A stretch of 64,000 nucleotides of DNA, taken from Enoplosus armatus. Its lineage: Eukaryota; Chordata; Actinopteri; Centrarchiformes; Enoplosidae. Positions within the stretch are counted from its first letter, which is position 1. Each line of letters opens with the position of its first letter. A program made the translations under genes and the position numbers. Shown in pieces: positions 23,901 to 34,084 of the stretch. The notes under the pieces are model-generated. The model saw nothing but the letters and a program-made list of their open reading frames with translations. It had not been told where the DNA came from and searched no databases. The stretch covers positions 22,395,108 through 22,459,107 of the forward strand of contig NC_092184.1 in NCBI RefSeq assembly GCF_043641665.1. The letters are read 5' to 3'.

Positions 23901-26900
23901 TTTTACTTTGAAACTTGGCTGTTTTTATGAATAACATTAACAGAATCACATTGAACAACATTCAGAACTGCATGAGTGTCTGTAAATTCCCTTTTTATCA
24001 GCAGTAATGATGATATGTAATCTGAATCAATTATTTGATATAATTATTTTTTCATTTACACTTTACACTTTACACTGTATTTAATGTTTTCAGGTCCCGA
24101 TGGCCAAATGGAACAGCAGTGTGCAGAGGGCCTGAAGACCAGCCAGGTGAGCGACCTCCCATTCTTAAACGTGCTGTTGCTGTTAAACTTGTCATTACAG
24201 GATTTCTTTCCTTTTCTTGCTTCAGGTCTTCAGCTCATCAGATGACGAAGATGACAAGAAGAAAGAGAAGAAGAAAAAGAAGAAGAAGAAGAAGGACAAG
24301 AAGAAGAAGAAGAAAAAGAAGAAGAAGAAGGTATGTCAAGATGTCCCATAATACAGCAGCTTATACAATAACCAGCTGCTTTAATGGACTAACACATGTC
24401 ACTAAATCATACATGTAATGAAAACAGTGAAACATTAATATGTGAGTCACACTTTTAACCTACTGTACTTCCTCTCTCCCAGGAATCGTCCTCTTCCTCA
24501 TCTGACAGTTCATCCTCCGACAGTGAGGATGAAAAGAAGAAGAAGAAAAAGAAGAAGAAGAAAAAGAAGAAGAAGAAGAAGGTGTGATTTAGAGAAAAAA
24601 ACTGTCTATTTGATAGTATACAGTTACAATGTTGTGACTCTCCTGTGTGTCAACTGTCTGATCTGTCTGCTCGGCCTCTGTGTAAATACGAATGATCAGG
24701 ACTGATATGTTTATTGTTTTGTTTGTTCTCCTCTCACAGGACTCCAGCTCCTCGTCCTCAGGCAGCTCCTCCTCTTCATCGTCCTCTTCTGACAGCGAGG
24801 ATGACAAGAAGAAAAAGAAAAAGGACAAGAAGAAGAAGAAGAAGAAAAAGAAGGACAAGAAAAAGGTAAAAGAAAAAGGGGATGTTTTTTGTCATTTGCC
24901 TAGGAGGAGCTTCTTGCTTCTTAATGTATAGAGCTGCTATTATTTACTGTGTAAATTAAGATGCAGAAAGTGGAATACATTTACAATTACACTTAATCAC
25001 AAATGTATGTTTTCTTACCAGTGACTTAATTTGTAATACAAGACTTGAGTAGCTGAATAAATAAAAATGTCTCACTCATAGTTGCATGAATGACAAACTT
25101 ATTCTTTATCTATTAAGATTAAAAGATTCATTCCATTGACACAGGATTCCAGCTCTTCATCTTCATCCTCATCCTCATCTTCGGACAGTGATAAAGATAA
25201 GAAGAAAAAGAAGAAGAAGGACAAGAAGAATAAGAAGAAGAAGGATAAGAAAAAGGTAAAACCCCCCTTCTTGTTTTAGCAGGTTTTCAGGTCAGGGGCG
25301 AAGCTGCTCGTTATATGAACCTCGCGAGGTATTTCACTTATTGTAGGAATGCTGAGTCAGGTCACATTTTTCCTTTTGGATTTCTGCATACAGGAGGCTT
25401 AGTTTTTATTACATTATGCATGAAGTATGAACAGTATCTGGGTTAAACCCCATTTCTTAATGCACAACAGTAGAGCAGAGTGTGTTCACTTTGTAATAAA
25501 GAACTAACCAGATTCCCCAGCAGCGCACATACCCTCTGAGAACATGAGCAGTGGCTTCTGTACCTGTCAGGGCCTGTAAGAGAATGCTATGGGAAGACAC
25601 ATACTTACCACACTGCCTTTACACCTCACCTCAAATTGTTTTCCACTGCTGAAACAATGAATGGGTCTGTAGACCGTGATCTGTCAACAAGTGTGTGTTT
25701 TCTATGTGTGTGCATGCGCTGTACATCTTTGCATACAGTATGTAGATTTGTAGGGGAAATACAAGGCACAGTATATACAGTAAGCCCGAGCTTGGTTGTA
25801 TTTGTGCTTTTTTGCAGGATGAAGAGCAGAATGAGCTCAGCAGTGCTACTGCTCTTTCAGCAGCTGGTGAGTGTTTCTACATTTTAGTGGCTGAAAAAGA
25901 CAGAATAACCACAATATCACACGGAAATGACAACAACAATCATTCATGAGGTTGATGCTGGGTTGCTCTTCTTTCCTGCAGGTGGTGAGAATCCAGGAGC
26001 AAGTGCTGATGGAGACAAAAAGAAAGATGAAGATGCTGACAAGGTGAAATACTCACACTCACTGCTTGCATGCTACACGTATGTGCACAAATGCACAGGA
26101 AATCATTGCTTCCTTTTGTCATGACAGGCCAAGAAAGAGCTTAAAGCTGCAGCGGAAGGCAAACTGTCCTCTGCATCGGCTGGTATGTGTGCTACTCTGG
26201 CTCTGCAGCAAATCAAACATCGGCTGGAGGCTTGGAGGAAAAATGTGGGGTTGCTTTTGGTTGTGATGATGTTTCCTGTCCAGCAGGGGGAGCACAGACA
26301 TACCCAGATGGTACTGAGGAAGGCCACCTGAGTGATGATGAGGGAGAAGGAGGGGAGGACAAGGATAAGAAGAAGAAGAAGAAGTTGAAGAAGAAGAAAA
26401 AGGTAATGATGCTATGTACAGTAGAGAATTAGTCTATACTCCCTTTAAACAAAATGAAGAATGCAGCCTTTTAAATGGCCATTACAGTTGTTAGAGTGCA
26501 TTAACACCACCATGTACTGATGAAGAAGGAAAAGGTATACGAAGAGCTGTGGAAACTGTGTTTATATCTGCTAATGGATCTTTAATTTAGTATATTTGTA
26601 TGAAACTGTGTGCAGGCCGGGTGAATTGAAAGTGTGTGTGTCTGTCTTCATACAATTATAATGTTTGTGAATATCAATGTGAATACTTGTATTTGATTTG
26701 GTCCATAGGCCTCCTCCAGCTCCTCCTCTTCTTCATCTGATAGCTCCTCAGACAGCGAAGATGACAAGAAGAAAAAGAAGAAGAAGAAGGATAAGGTTTG
26801 TGTCTTCACAACACGTCTCTGTGTTAAATATTTTGTACCTGTGCTGTTTAATGTGATTATGTCATTCCCGGCTCTCTCTCTCTTTACAGGATTCCAGCTC

Positions 26901-29479
26901 CTCCTCATCCTCTTCTTCCTCCTCTGATAGTGAAGATGACAAGAAAAAGAAGAAGAAGAAAAAGAAGAAGAAGAAGAAGAAGACGAAGAAGAAGAAGGAT
27001 AAGGTTTGTGTCTTCACAACACGCCTGTATGTTAAATATTTTGTACTTGTGCTTTAATGTGATTATGTCATTCGTGGCTCTTTCTTTTTGTTCAGGATTC
27101 CAGCTCCTCCTCCTCTTCTTCCTCCTCTGATAGTGAAGATGACAAGAAGAAGAAAAAGAAGAAGAAGAAGAAGAAGAAGAAGGTAAAACTGTTTTGTCGT
27201 CTCCTAATGCTCATAAACAGTTGAGTCAAATGAAAGTAGCTCTTGAGTTTAATGAACAATGACGCACATCTATGACTGACTGACTGATATCCTTTCTAGA
27301 AGTCCAGCTCTTCTGATGATAGCTCCTCTTCCTCCTCATCCTCCTCTTCCTCTGATAGTGATGATGACAAGGTGAAATGATGCACACAAATATAATGTTC
27401 TCGACTTAGTCAATTATTCATCTGCACCCAAGTTTACAAAGTCAACGAGATGATTCATCATGAGCTTTTTACTTTAGAAAAAGAAGAAAAAGAAAGATAA
27501 GAAAAAGAAGAAGAAGAAGGATAAGAAGAAGAAGAGGAAGAAGGTGAGAATGTCTCATCCTTCGTTTTCCATTCCAGGCTTTCGGTTGATTGCACGAGTT
27601 ACAAAGTTTTGACTAAAATGTCCTAAAAGCTTGTCAGCAACTCTTGTTTTCTGCAAAAATGTACTATTGATGATCTTTGGTTAATGACAAGAGTGAAGTC
27701 ATACAACTGAATCACCATGTTAGCAGTTCCAACTCATAACAGAAGGATACGCCACCACTATATAATTACTACTGTATGAATGAAATATGATGTGTATCAT
27801 CATTATTTATTTTTCTGTCCAGGATTCTTCTTCCTCTTCTGACTCCTCCAGTGATTCTTCGAGTGATGATGATAAGAAGAAAAAGAAGAAGAAAAAGGAT
27901 AAGAAGAAGAAGAAAAAGAAAGACAAGAAGAAGGTAAAGCAGTGTTTTGTACTTGTCCAACGCACCCTCCTGCTTATTATATTTGTAAATGCAATTTCCT
28001 GTGTACATTAAGATGGGGGAAAAACAGCAATACAGTAACACAATGACCATATTTACATCTGTCAAGGACTCGGATTCCTCTAGCAGTGATGATGACAAGA
28101 AGAAGAAAAAGAAGAAGAAAGACAAGAAGAAGAAAAAGAAGAAGGACAAAAAGAAGGTACATTAGGGTGTGATAAAGAAAAGTACATTTATATGAATTTT
28201 TTGTTTTACAAAAGGTAGATGATGGAGCGTTGCATGCTTTGTATTTGAGCAGGACTCAAGTTCTAGTTCATCGAGTTCATCTGATAGTTCCAGTGACAGT
28301 GACAAGGAAAATAAAAAGGACAAGAAGGACAAGAAGAAGAAGAAGAAAAAGGTATATTACATTACTAAAATGGGAATATCATCAGGTTATGTCCCATGTG
28401 AAGGTGAAATGACTGAATCCTATTGGTTTCCTGTTTGCCCCCCAGGGGTCAGGCTCATCAGGGAGTGAAACTGACAAGAAGAAAAAGACAGTAAGTTTGC
28501 TCTTAATATAAATTATGTGGAACAGATATTAGGTGACTACAAGCCTTAACTCCTTCTTGGGTCAAGCTGATATTTCCTTCAGCTAAAACAAAATGCCGCC
28601 ATGTTGATTTCATTCCAGGAAAGCCCTGATGGTGAGCAAAGAGGCGAGCCAAAAATGGAAGTTTCAGGCCCAGGTGGTGGCAGACTTTCCGCTCCCAGTG
28701 GCAGCAGCTCTAAGGCAGGTGGAGCTCCTCTCGTCTCCTACGTGTCACTCCCCTCCAAACCCGTCGTGAAGCTGGATCCTCTGAGTCCTTCAGCTGTCTC
28801 CAAGCCCTCTATCTATGGCTCCTCACTGAGTATGGGAGACAGGCTCTCACAGAGTATGGGAGACAGGCCCTCACAGAGTATGGGAGACAGGCCCTCACTG
28901 AGTATGGGAGACAGGCCTTCACTGAGTATGGGAGACAGGCTCTCACAGAGTACTGGAGATAGGCCCTCACTGAGTATGGGAGACAGGCTCTCACAGAGTA
29001 CTGGAGATAGGCCCTCACTGAGTATGGGAGACAGGCTCTCACAGAGTACTGGAGATAGGCCTTCGCTGAGTATGGGAGACAGGCTCTCACAGAGTACTGG
29101 AGATAGGCCCTCACTGAGTATGGGAGACAGGCTCTCACAGAGTACTGGAGATAGGCCTTCGCTGAGTATGGGAGACAGGCCCTCACTGAGTATGGGAGAC
29201 AGGCCCTCACTGAATATGGGAGACAGGCCTTCACTGAGTATGGGAGACAGGCCCTCACTGAGTATGGGAGACAGGCTCTCACAGAGTACTGGAGATAGGC
29301 CCTCACTGAATATGGGAGACAGGCCCTCACTGAGTACAGGAGATAGGCCCCCCAATCGCAGACCTTCCAGCCCCATGGAGTCCCTGATGGGCCCAAGAAG
29401 GTTTGGAGATGGAGGGACCCGTTCCACTTCCCACCTCTCCTCTAGTGACCTACTGAGAGGCCCCAAGCCTTACCAATAA
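20287..29479 (+). CDS. Unidentified exon-amplified Ser/Lys-rich protein, Nopp140-like composition
   Basis: Twenty-four exons join in frame into about 957 codons: 20287-20308, 20856-20995, 21287-21400, 21955-22047, 23491-23587, 24094-24146, 24226-24330, 24483-24581, 24740-24865, 25145-25255, 25818-25866, 25982-26043, 26128-26182, 26287-26402, 26709-26795, 26890-27003, 27096-27182, 27300-27371, 27478-27543, 27823-27933, 28067-28156, 28253-28351, 28446-28490 and 28619-29479. Most exons encode one block: DSS plus a Ser run, DSEDD, then a Lys run with interspersed Asp. There is no signal peptide, membrane span or globular domain. Non-repetitive islands are residues about 9-60, EYVWDSVVISHTGPDG, an acidic linker in exons 11-14, and the C-terminal exon. 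Alternating acidic Ser (casein-kinase-2-like) and basic Lys blocks resemble Nopp140/treacle, but no homology is claimed. Exon 1 is the least certain; its phase fits and matches that of the next gene downstream. Confidence 0.75.
21287..22047 (+). CDS. Ser/Lys-rich gene exons 3-4: first Ser/Lys block and a pure Ser exon
   Basis: Exon 3 (21287-21400) reads ELYSFDSSLSSSDSEDEG and then a Lys-rich run. Exon 4 (21955-22047) is Asp, a 23-residue Ser run and DSDSE. Both are phase 0 with good acceptors (gtcaccag, caacag). Exon 4 is only the acidic half of a module; its Lys half is the next exon at 23491, more than 1.4 kb away. Confidence 0.75.
23491..24146 (+). CDS. Ser/Lys-rich gene exons 5-6: Lys block and unique segment
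   Basis: Exon 5 (23491-23587) starts DDK plus a Lys/Glu run, then EYVWDSVVISHTG, ending in phase 1. Exon 6 (24094-24146) continues PDGQMEQQCAEGLKTSQ. This is the only hydrophobic/aromatic patch in the N-terminal two thirds, and it holds one of very few Cys residues, so it is the best probe for homologues. Confidence 0.75.
24226..25255 (+). CDS. Ser/Lys-rich gene exons 7-10: four tandem modules
   Basis: Exons 24226-24330, 24483-24581, 24740-24865 and 25145-25255 are all phase 0 at both ends. Each encodes an acidic Ser block (for example SSSSDSSSSDSEDE) and then 15-22 mostly Lys residues before gta/gtg donors. Sizes are 99-126 bp. Any one could be skipped without a frame change. Confidence 0.78.
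25818..26402 (+). CDS. Ser/Lys-rich gene exons 11-14: acidic/Ala linker
   Basis: Exons 25818-25866, 25982-26043, 26128-26182 and 26287-26402 are joined by phase-1, phase-0 and phase-1 introns. They encode DEEQNELSSATALSAAG, GENPGASADGDKKKDEDADK, AKKELKAAAEGKLSSASAG and GAQTYPDGTEEGHLSDDEGE, followed by a Lys run. This non-repetitive stretch separates two groups of modules. The last exon has a tandem cagcag acceptor. Confidence 0.72.
26709..27182 (+). CDS. Ser/Lys-rich gene exons 15-17: recently duplicated modules
   Basis: Exons 26709-26795, 26890-27003 and 27096-27182 each encode a Ser run, DSSSDSEDDK or DSEDDK, and a Lys run. The two introns between them (26796-26889 and 27004-27095) are nearly the same sequence: both begin gtttgtgtcttcacaacacg and share ttaaatattttgtac and aatgtgattatgtcattc. 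This is direct evidence of recent exon-plus-intron duplication. Confidence 0.82.
27300..28490 (+). CDS. Ser/Lys-rich gene exons 18-23
   Basis: Exons 27300-27371, 27478-27543, 27823-27933, 28067-28156, 28253-28351 and 28446-28490 are all phase 0. The first two are the Ser half and Lys half of one module split by a 106-bp intron. The others are complete or shortened modules. The acceptor of 28067 is aag rather than cag/tag and is weak. The 45-bp last one reads GSGSSGSETDKKKKT. Confidence 0.75.
28619..29479 (+). CDS. Ser/Lys-rich gene terminal exon with 8-residue repeats
   Basis: The exon follows cattccag and has 286 codons to TAA. It begins ESPDGEQRGEPKMEVSGPGG, then a Pro/Ser region (VSYVSLPSKPVVKLDPLSP). 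About 22 copies of an octapeptide of the form SMGDRPSL / STGDRPSL / SMGDRLSQ follow. It ends with RRPSSPMESLMGPRRFGD and SSDLLRGPKPYQ. The Met/Gly/Asp/Arg repeat is quite unlike the Ser/Lys blocks. Open frames on the opposite strand across it come from the 24-bp periodicity. Confidence 0.85.
   Translation, partial: ESPDGEQRGEPKMEVSGPGGGRLSAPSGSSSKAGGAPLVSYVSLPSKPVVKLDPLSPSAVSKPSIYGSSLSMGDRLSQSMGDRPSQSMGDRPSLSMGDRPSLSMGDRLSQSTGDRPSLSMGDRLSQSTGDRPSLSMGDRLSQSTGDRPSLSMGDRLSQSTGDRPSLSMGDRLSQSTGDRPSLSMGDRPSLSMGDRPSLNMGDRPSLSMGDRPSLSMGDRLSQSTGDRPSLNMGDRPSLSTGDRPPNRRPSSPMESLMGPRRFGDGGTRSTSHLSSSDLLRGPKPYQ
28829..29356 (+). repeat. 24-bp coding minisatellite (about 22 copies)
   Basis: The unit is agtatgggagacaggccctc plus actg or acag. 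The middle copies alternate as 48-bp pairs, an SMGDRLSQ unit followed by an STGDRPSL unit (agtactggagatagg), showing higher-order expansion. The unit length is divisible by three, so the reading frame stays open in any copy number. Confidence 0.95.
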
Positions 29480-30564
29480 GGAGACACCATAAATCAAAAT
29501 CCATGTTACTGATTTAAAAAAACATTGGAGGGAGCTGCATGTGGTGAAGAGATCTGCTCTAATGATGCTCTCAGTGCCCTGATTTTATGCAAGAAAAATG
29601 ATGACTCACCATGCAAAATAAAAGCAGATGTTTTGGGTGTGTTTTCTGGTGGAATACAGAGGTTACTGGGTAAAGATGCATTGCGACATGATGAGGAAGA
29701 TAATTATAATGGGTAAAAAAAACGCACATTTGTGGGTGGAAATGTCAACTCACTGTCACATGAATGGATGCTTGCTTTGTGGAATAAAACAATATGATTT
29801 TATTTGTTTTGTTTCCTGTTGTTGTTATTATTATTAGTAGCAGTAGTAGTCACATTTTAATAATGTACTGAAAAGTTATACTGATGATAGAAGGCTTATT
29901 GTCACCCTCACACTACAGTCTGATCCCTGTTGAGAAAGTGTGTCAAAGCTTTTCAGATATATAAAATCAGAGGATTTATGCTTGTGTGTACAAGACCTCC
30001 CTGGACTGATGAAGATGAATGAGAAGTTTATCATCAGCACAATCCTGATACCTCACCGGTAACAGGAACTAACATAATGGTCACTGTAGCTGTTTGGTGG
30101 CTTCGGATGTAAACGTATATATTGTGCTGTGGCATCTGAATGAAGAGGGAAATGAGAATAAAGCCTCCAACAGATGTTTTACTTAAATAATTGTCGATGC
30201 TTTAGATTACAGCCTGTAATTTACAGTGTAATTAATTTGTACATACCGGTGAAATGCTGGAAACACTGTGCTTACAGTGTAAAAGGGGTGAACAGTCCAC
30301 AAACCCTGGACTTATGACGTGACATACAAGCTGTTCTAGATTCTCTAACATCGGTTTTCATTGTTAGATGGATCCTACATTGGATCCCAAGAGTACATAC
30401 TCACATGTACTTTATCCTCATTAATACCATCTACGTAACTTAATGACCACAGCTATACAGGTGCACCCTTCTTCCCAGGTTTAGGGTTATGTTTTTTTTT
30501 ATCTCCTAGCAACAACAATAATAACACTATATTAATAATACAATATTTCAAATAAATGATACCA

Positions 30565-30790
30565 CAACCAGTGGTGCAAAGTAACTAAGTACATTCACTA
30601 AAGTACCGCAATTAAGTACCTCAGTACAATTTTGAGGAACTTGTACTTTACTTGAGTGTTTCCATTTTGTGCTACTTGATACTACTCTCCCACATTTCAG
30701 AGAGAAATACTGTACTTTTTGCTGCACTATATGTATCTGGTTGCTTGAGTTAAAATGTGAAAGATCTGCTGTTGCTGTGAGATGATTTCC
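30565..30790 (+). mobile_element. Teleost 'agtactttactt' interspersed repeat, one end
   Basis: The text agtggtgcaaagtaactaagta, then cctcagtacaattttgagga, acttgtactttacttgagtg and aatactgtactttttgctgc, matches a nonautonomous repeat that I recognise as very common in teleost genomes. Only one end is present. Class assignment (hAT-like) is from memory and uncertain. Confidence 0.65.
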
Positions 30791-31216
30791 ACCTGTTTTA
30801 ATAGAAGTCAACTAGTTTTAAAGAGTGAGCTGACATTTTTCTTGATCCCTTATTTTGTCTTCTGTCAAGATTCTCACACCCATTTAAAAGAAAAGTTGTT
30901 TTCTGTCAGCAACAGTTTGAAATGATCTCACTAGACTGGCCGATTTTTTTTTTACAAAACACAATATTACACATTTTTGCATGTGCCCTGTAATTATGAA
31001 ATATGTAGGCTACTCTGTGAGTTTAAAGTCATTACCCTAAAAGATATCACAGTATCAACCATCACATTTGAAGATGAAATGGTTCGTGCAGTTTGTAAAC
31101 GTGCACACTCTTCCTGACCCTGATGTCCGCACTTCCTGCTCTTGTCACTGTCGCTGTCATAAAGGTGAATGTTTAAACCAGAGGCGGCTGCGGCTGGGGG
31201 CGTGGTTAGGCCAGGT

Positions 31217-31222
31217 CACGTG
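31217..31222 (+). promoter_or_regulatory. E-box CACGTG in the promoter of the small Lys-rich gene
   Basis: A perfect CACGTG palindrome lies about 90 bp before the start codon, with a GC/KLF-like ggggcgtggtt at 31197-31207. Such sites bind bHLH-ZIP factors (MYC/USF/TFE families); use here is inferred from position only. Confidence 0.35.
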
Positions 31223-31310
31223 GTTTAGGTGCGGTCAGTCCAGGTTGACTGCGTGCGAGGTTTTTCTCTGCGGTCACTTGTTTGGGGGAAGCGCACGATC
31301 AGGAGTCACG

Positions 31311-33122
31311 ATGTCTTTCGATCTGTCGTCAGGTAGGTCCAGACTAACGCTGCCGCTGTTTGGTAGTAATACATTGAATGTTCATGCGTCATGTGTCTCG
31401 GTTGACTTCAACAACGTTTTTCAAGTCTCGGTAACTTGAATTGAAAAGCAAAAAGCATTTCACGGCAGCTTAATTAAACATGTAAACAAAGTCCCAGCCA
31501 GGTGTATTTTATTTGTAGCTGTACTTTTGCTGTGTCACTCAGATTCGTGGTGACACTAATTCACACTTTTCATATCACATTTATTCTGACCTGATGCTTC
31601 AAACCTGCTCAGCGTCTGTCTCTTCTGTGTGTGTGTGTGTGCGTGTGTGCGTGCAGCTATAGGGGGAGGTGAGGAGGTGGTGAAGATGGAGGAGGCTCAA
31701 AAGGATGAGTTTCAATGGCCCTGGAAGAAAGGGAAGGACAAGGTAGGAGCTTGGCATGTGTACATTCTAACAAAGATGCTCATAAGAGCTTTTCCAGGTA
31801 CTGAGAAGCAGAATTTGGCAAAACTGTCTTTTGTGAAAGAACCTACTTGTGATTATAGCTGTTTTCTGACAGCAAGGCCAAGTGGCTCTTGTCAGAGTAC
31901 ATTCCAGGAAAACTGACATCAAAAGGTTGCTTCATCTGTGTCCTTTCGTCCTTTGCAGCCAACACAATTCTCACTCTGCACTGATTACTTATGATGGCTG
32001 GACTCAAACACAATCCTTAAGACTAAAAGCAGCACAATCAATGATTTATTCAATGTCAACTTTTGCCATTTTTTAGGATGACTGCAAGGACAAGTCCGAC
32101 AGTAAGCACAAGTCCGACGGTAAGCACAAGTCTGACTGCAAGGACAAGTCTGAGAAAAAGCACAAGTCCAAGGACGGCAAAGAAGGCAAAGATGGCAAGA
32201 AGAAGGACAAGAAGAAGAGGGAGAACAAGGAGGGGAAAAATTCATCCTCATCCTCATCTTCCTCCAGCAGTGATGAGGTAGGCACAGGGCTTTCATTTGT
32301 GATATAAAATCGCTTTACTCTAGTGGACTAGGGCCTTGCTGTGTTGGATTTCTGGCACATTGATCACCCCCAGGCCGACTTTTATTACCCCTCAGGGCTC
32401 AGTTTGTGAAGGTGTTCTCACGTCACACTGCTGGTCACTCTTCTCAAGACCTTTTAATAGCAACATGCAATGAAATGCAGCCCGACAGGTAACATACCTG
32501 TCACACCTCGTTTCAAAGGTTGGTGCATGTTAAACACCCGTAACAGGTCTTGCCTGTTTTAATCGCATCTGACACACCACACCCTCCTGTGTCTTTATGC
32601 TGTTTTCACTCATAGCTCATACTGCTGTTAAGTGACTATCTTCTAGATAAACGTGAAGCTTGTTAATCTGCAGCCAGTCTCAGAGCAACCCCTACTGTCT
32701 TATCACTCCTCAGCTAAATTCTTTGTAAATGAACTTTGTTTATTCTGGTTTATTCAGAGGAAACAGAACATTTGTGAGAATAATAGGTCTGACATGCAAA
32801 TGACCAAAGCGAAAGAGGAAATGAGGGTGGGAGAGAAGAGAAACAGGTCAGATAGGGCAGTCATAAAAGAGCTGTTCTTGTCTAATTGCCGCCTTCCATG
32901 GAGGCGAACACGCTGTTCTCAGACCTGTCATGGCCTGACTAAAAGTCATAACATTCGTGCTCCAAAAATGAATGTAATTTTGGAGCTTGTTAGGGCTCAT
33001 GCTGCCACAGCAACACTTCACACATTAAAGATACAGAAGGAGCTGTGGCACTCAAGTTCTTTAATAAATCATGTATCCTTTCTGCAGTAATAGCAGTGTC
33101 CTTTCTGTCATTTCAGGAGTGA
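31311..33122 (+). CDS. Small Lys/Ser/Asp-rich protein (104 aa), unidentified
   Basis: Four exons join in phase: 31311-31332, 31657-31742, 32077-32277 and 33117-33122. The product starts MSFDLSSAIGGGEEVVKMEE and then AQKDEFQWPWKKGKDK. Imperfect repeats of the form KDKSDSKHKSDGKHKSD follow, then a Lys-rich stretch and an end of ten Ser residues plus DEE. There is no signal peptide or membrane span. The QWPW patch is the only aromatic feature. The first exon is 22 bp and phase 1, exactly as in the large Ser/Lys gene 11 kb upstream on the same strand. Exon 2 has a GT-repeat instead of a good pyrimidine tract. The last exon adds only one codon and a stop; an alternative acceptor at tctgcag before 33088 would terminate at once. 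Confidence 0.65.
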
Positions 33123-33639
33123 TGCTTCCTGGGGGACCGGACTGCTCTGTTAGTCTCTTATGGTCGTATTGTGTGAGTGTGTGTGTGTGTGGTTGAGTGT
33201 GCAAAAGTGTCAACTTTCCTTCTTGTCCTTTCACTGGTGTCACAGAAACATGTTGGCCTTGTGTAAACAACTCTGCTGATTCCAAGAAGTAAACGTTCTG
33301 ACACCAAACAAAATGCCTGCAGGATGTCGTTTCCCCCCACAAAGCTCTTCAAGTCAAGTAAAGTGTGTTTTCTTCACCACAAGATGGCAGTGTTGTCTAT
33401 ATTTGAGGTCAATCAAAGTTTGAAATAGAGTTTATTTTCAAGATTTATAATTTAACAATTCAAAAACTACAGACAATATTGTTGTTTGTCATTGTAATTT
33501 ATTGTAAGAAACAGGAATAGATAAATAAATACATTATATTTAATTTAGTCACTTACGTGTCAAATCGTTAAATACCTCTTTTGGACTGAAACTATTAAAA
33601 ACTGAAAACCTTGGTCCTCAGTGAACGTGTAAAGTGCTT

Positions 33640-34080
33640 CATTGGACTTGATGACACTATGGACTAGATGTGGACGTATTTAGATCATTTACAGTAAAAG
33701 CAGCAATACCACTGTGTACAAATACTCCACTTACACATAAAAGCTCTGCATTCACATTTTTACGTAAAAATACAGATGTTTTATCGTCAATATGTACTCA
33801 TTATGCAGAAGTACCCTGTTCAGACTTATATTGTTTAATATTATAATACTTAATTGTTTTTACATTCTACATGTATAAGCTGCACTTTAATGTAGCTGAT
33901 TGGGTGGAGCTAGAGTAAACTATTGCACATCCCGCTGCGTAGTTTATTCTATAGAAATGCATCATATTTGATGAGATAATATATTCTACAAAGTATAACA
34001 GTCAGATAAATGTAGCCTAGTGGAGTAAAAAGTACAACCTCTGAAATGTAAGTACAGTGCTGCACTACGTAGTTACTGCC
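33640..34080 (-). mobile_element. Teleost 'agtactttactt' repeat, longer copy in inverse orientation
   Basis: Recognisable fragments are gcaataccactgtgtacaaa, tactccacttacacataaaa, gctctgcattcacatttttac, gcagaagtaccctg and tagtggagtaaaaagtacaa. They correspond to the reverse complement of the family present at 30565-30790. The copy is diverged. Together the two copies flank the small Lys-rich gene as inverted repeats. Confidence 0.6.
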
Positions 34081-34084
34081 GTGG

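Larger units (their letters stand above)
29480..31310. other. 3' UTR and spacer upstream of the small Lys-rich gene
   Basis: AATAAA at 29783-29788 is a plausible poly(A) signal for the large Ser/Lys gene. Another AATAAA lies near 30158. A teleost interspersed repeat occupies about 30565-30790. No coding exon is supported. Confidence 0.5.

Noticed and set aside
24589..28162. Minus-strand Phe- and Leu-rich frames that look like membrane segments
   Set aside because: They are the complement of Lys codons (ctt/ttc) and Ser codons in the sense exons; no splice sites or other coding character.
28809..29466. Two minus-strand frames of 195 and 217 codons across the terminal exon
   Set aside because: They are shadows of the 24-bp minisatellite, whose length is divisible by three. 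The plus-strand frame has the splice site, the in-frame flanks and the stop.
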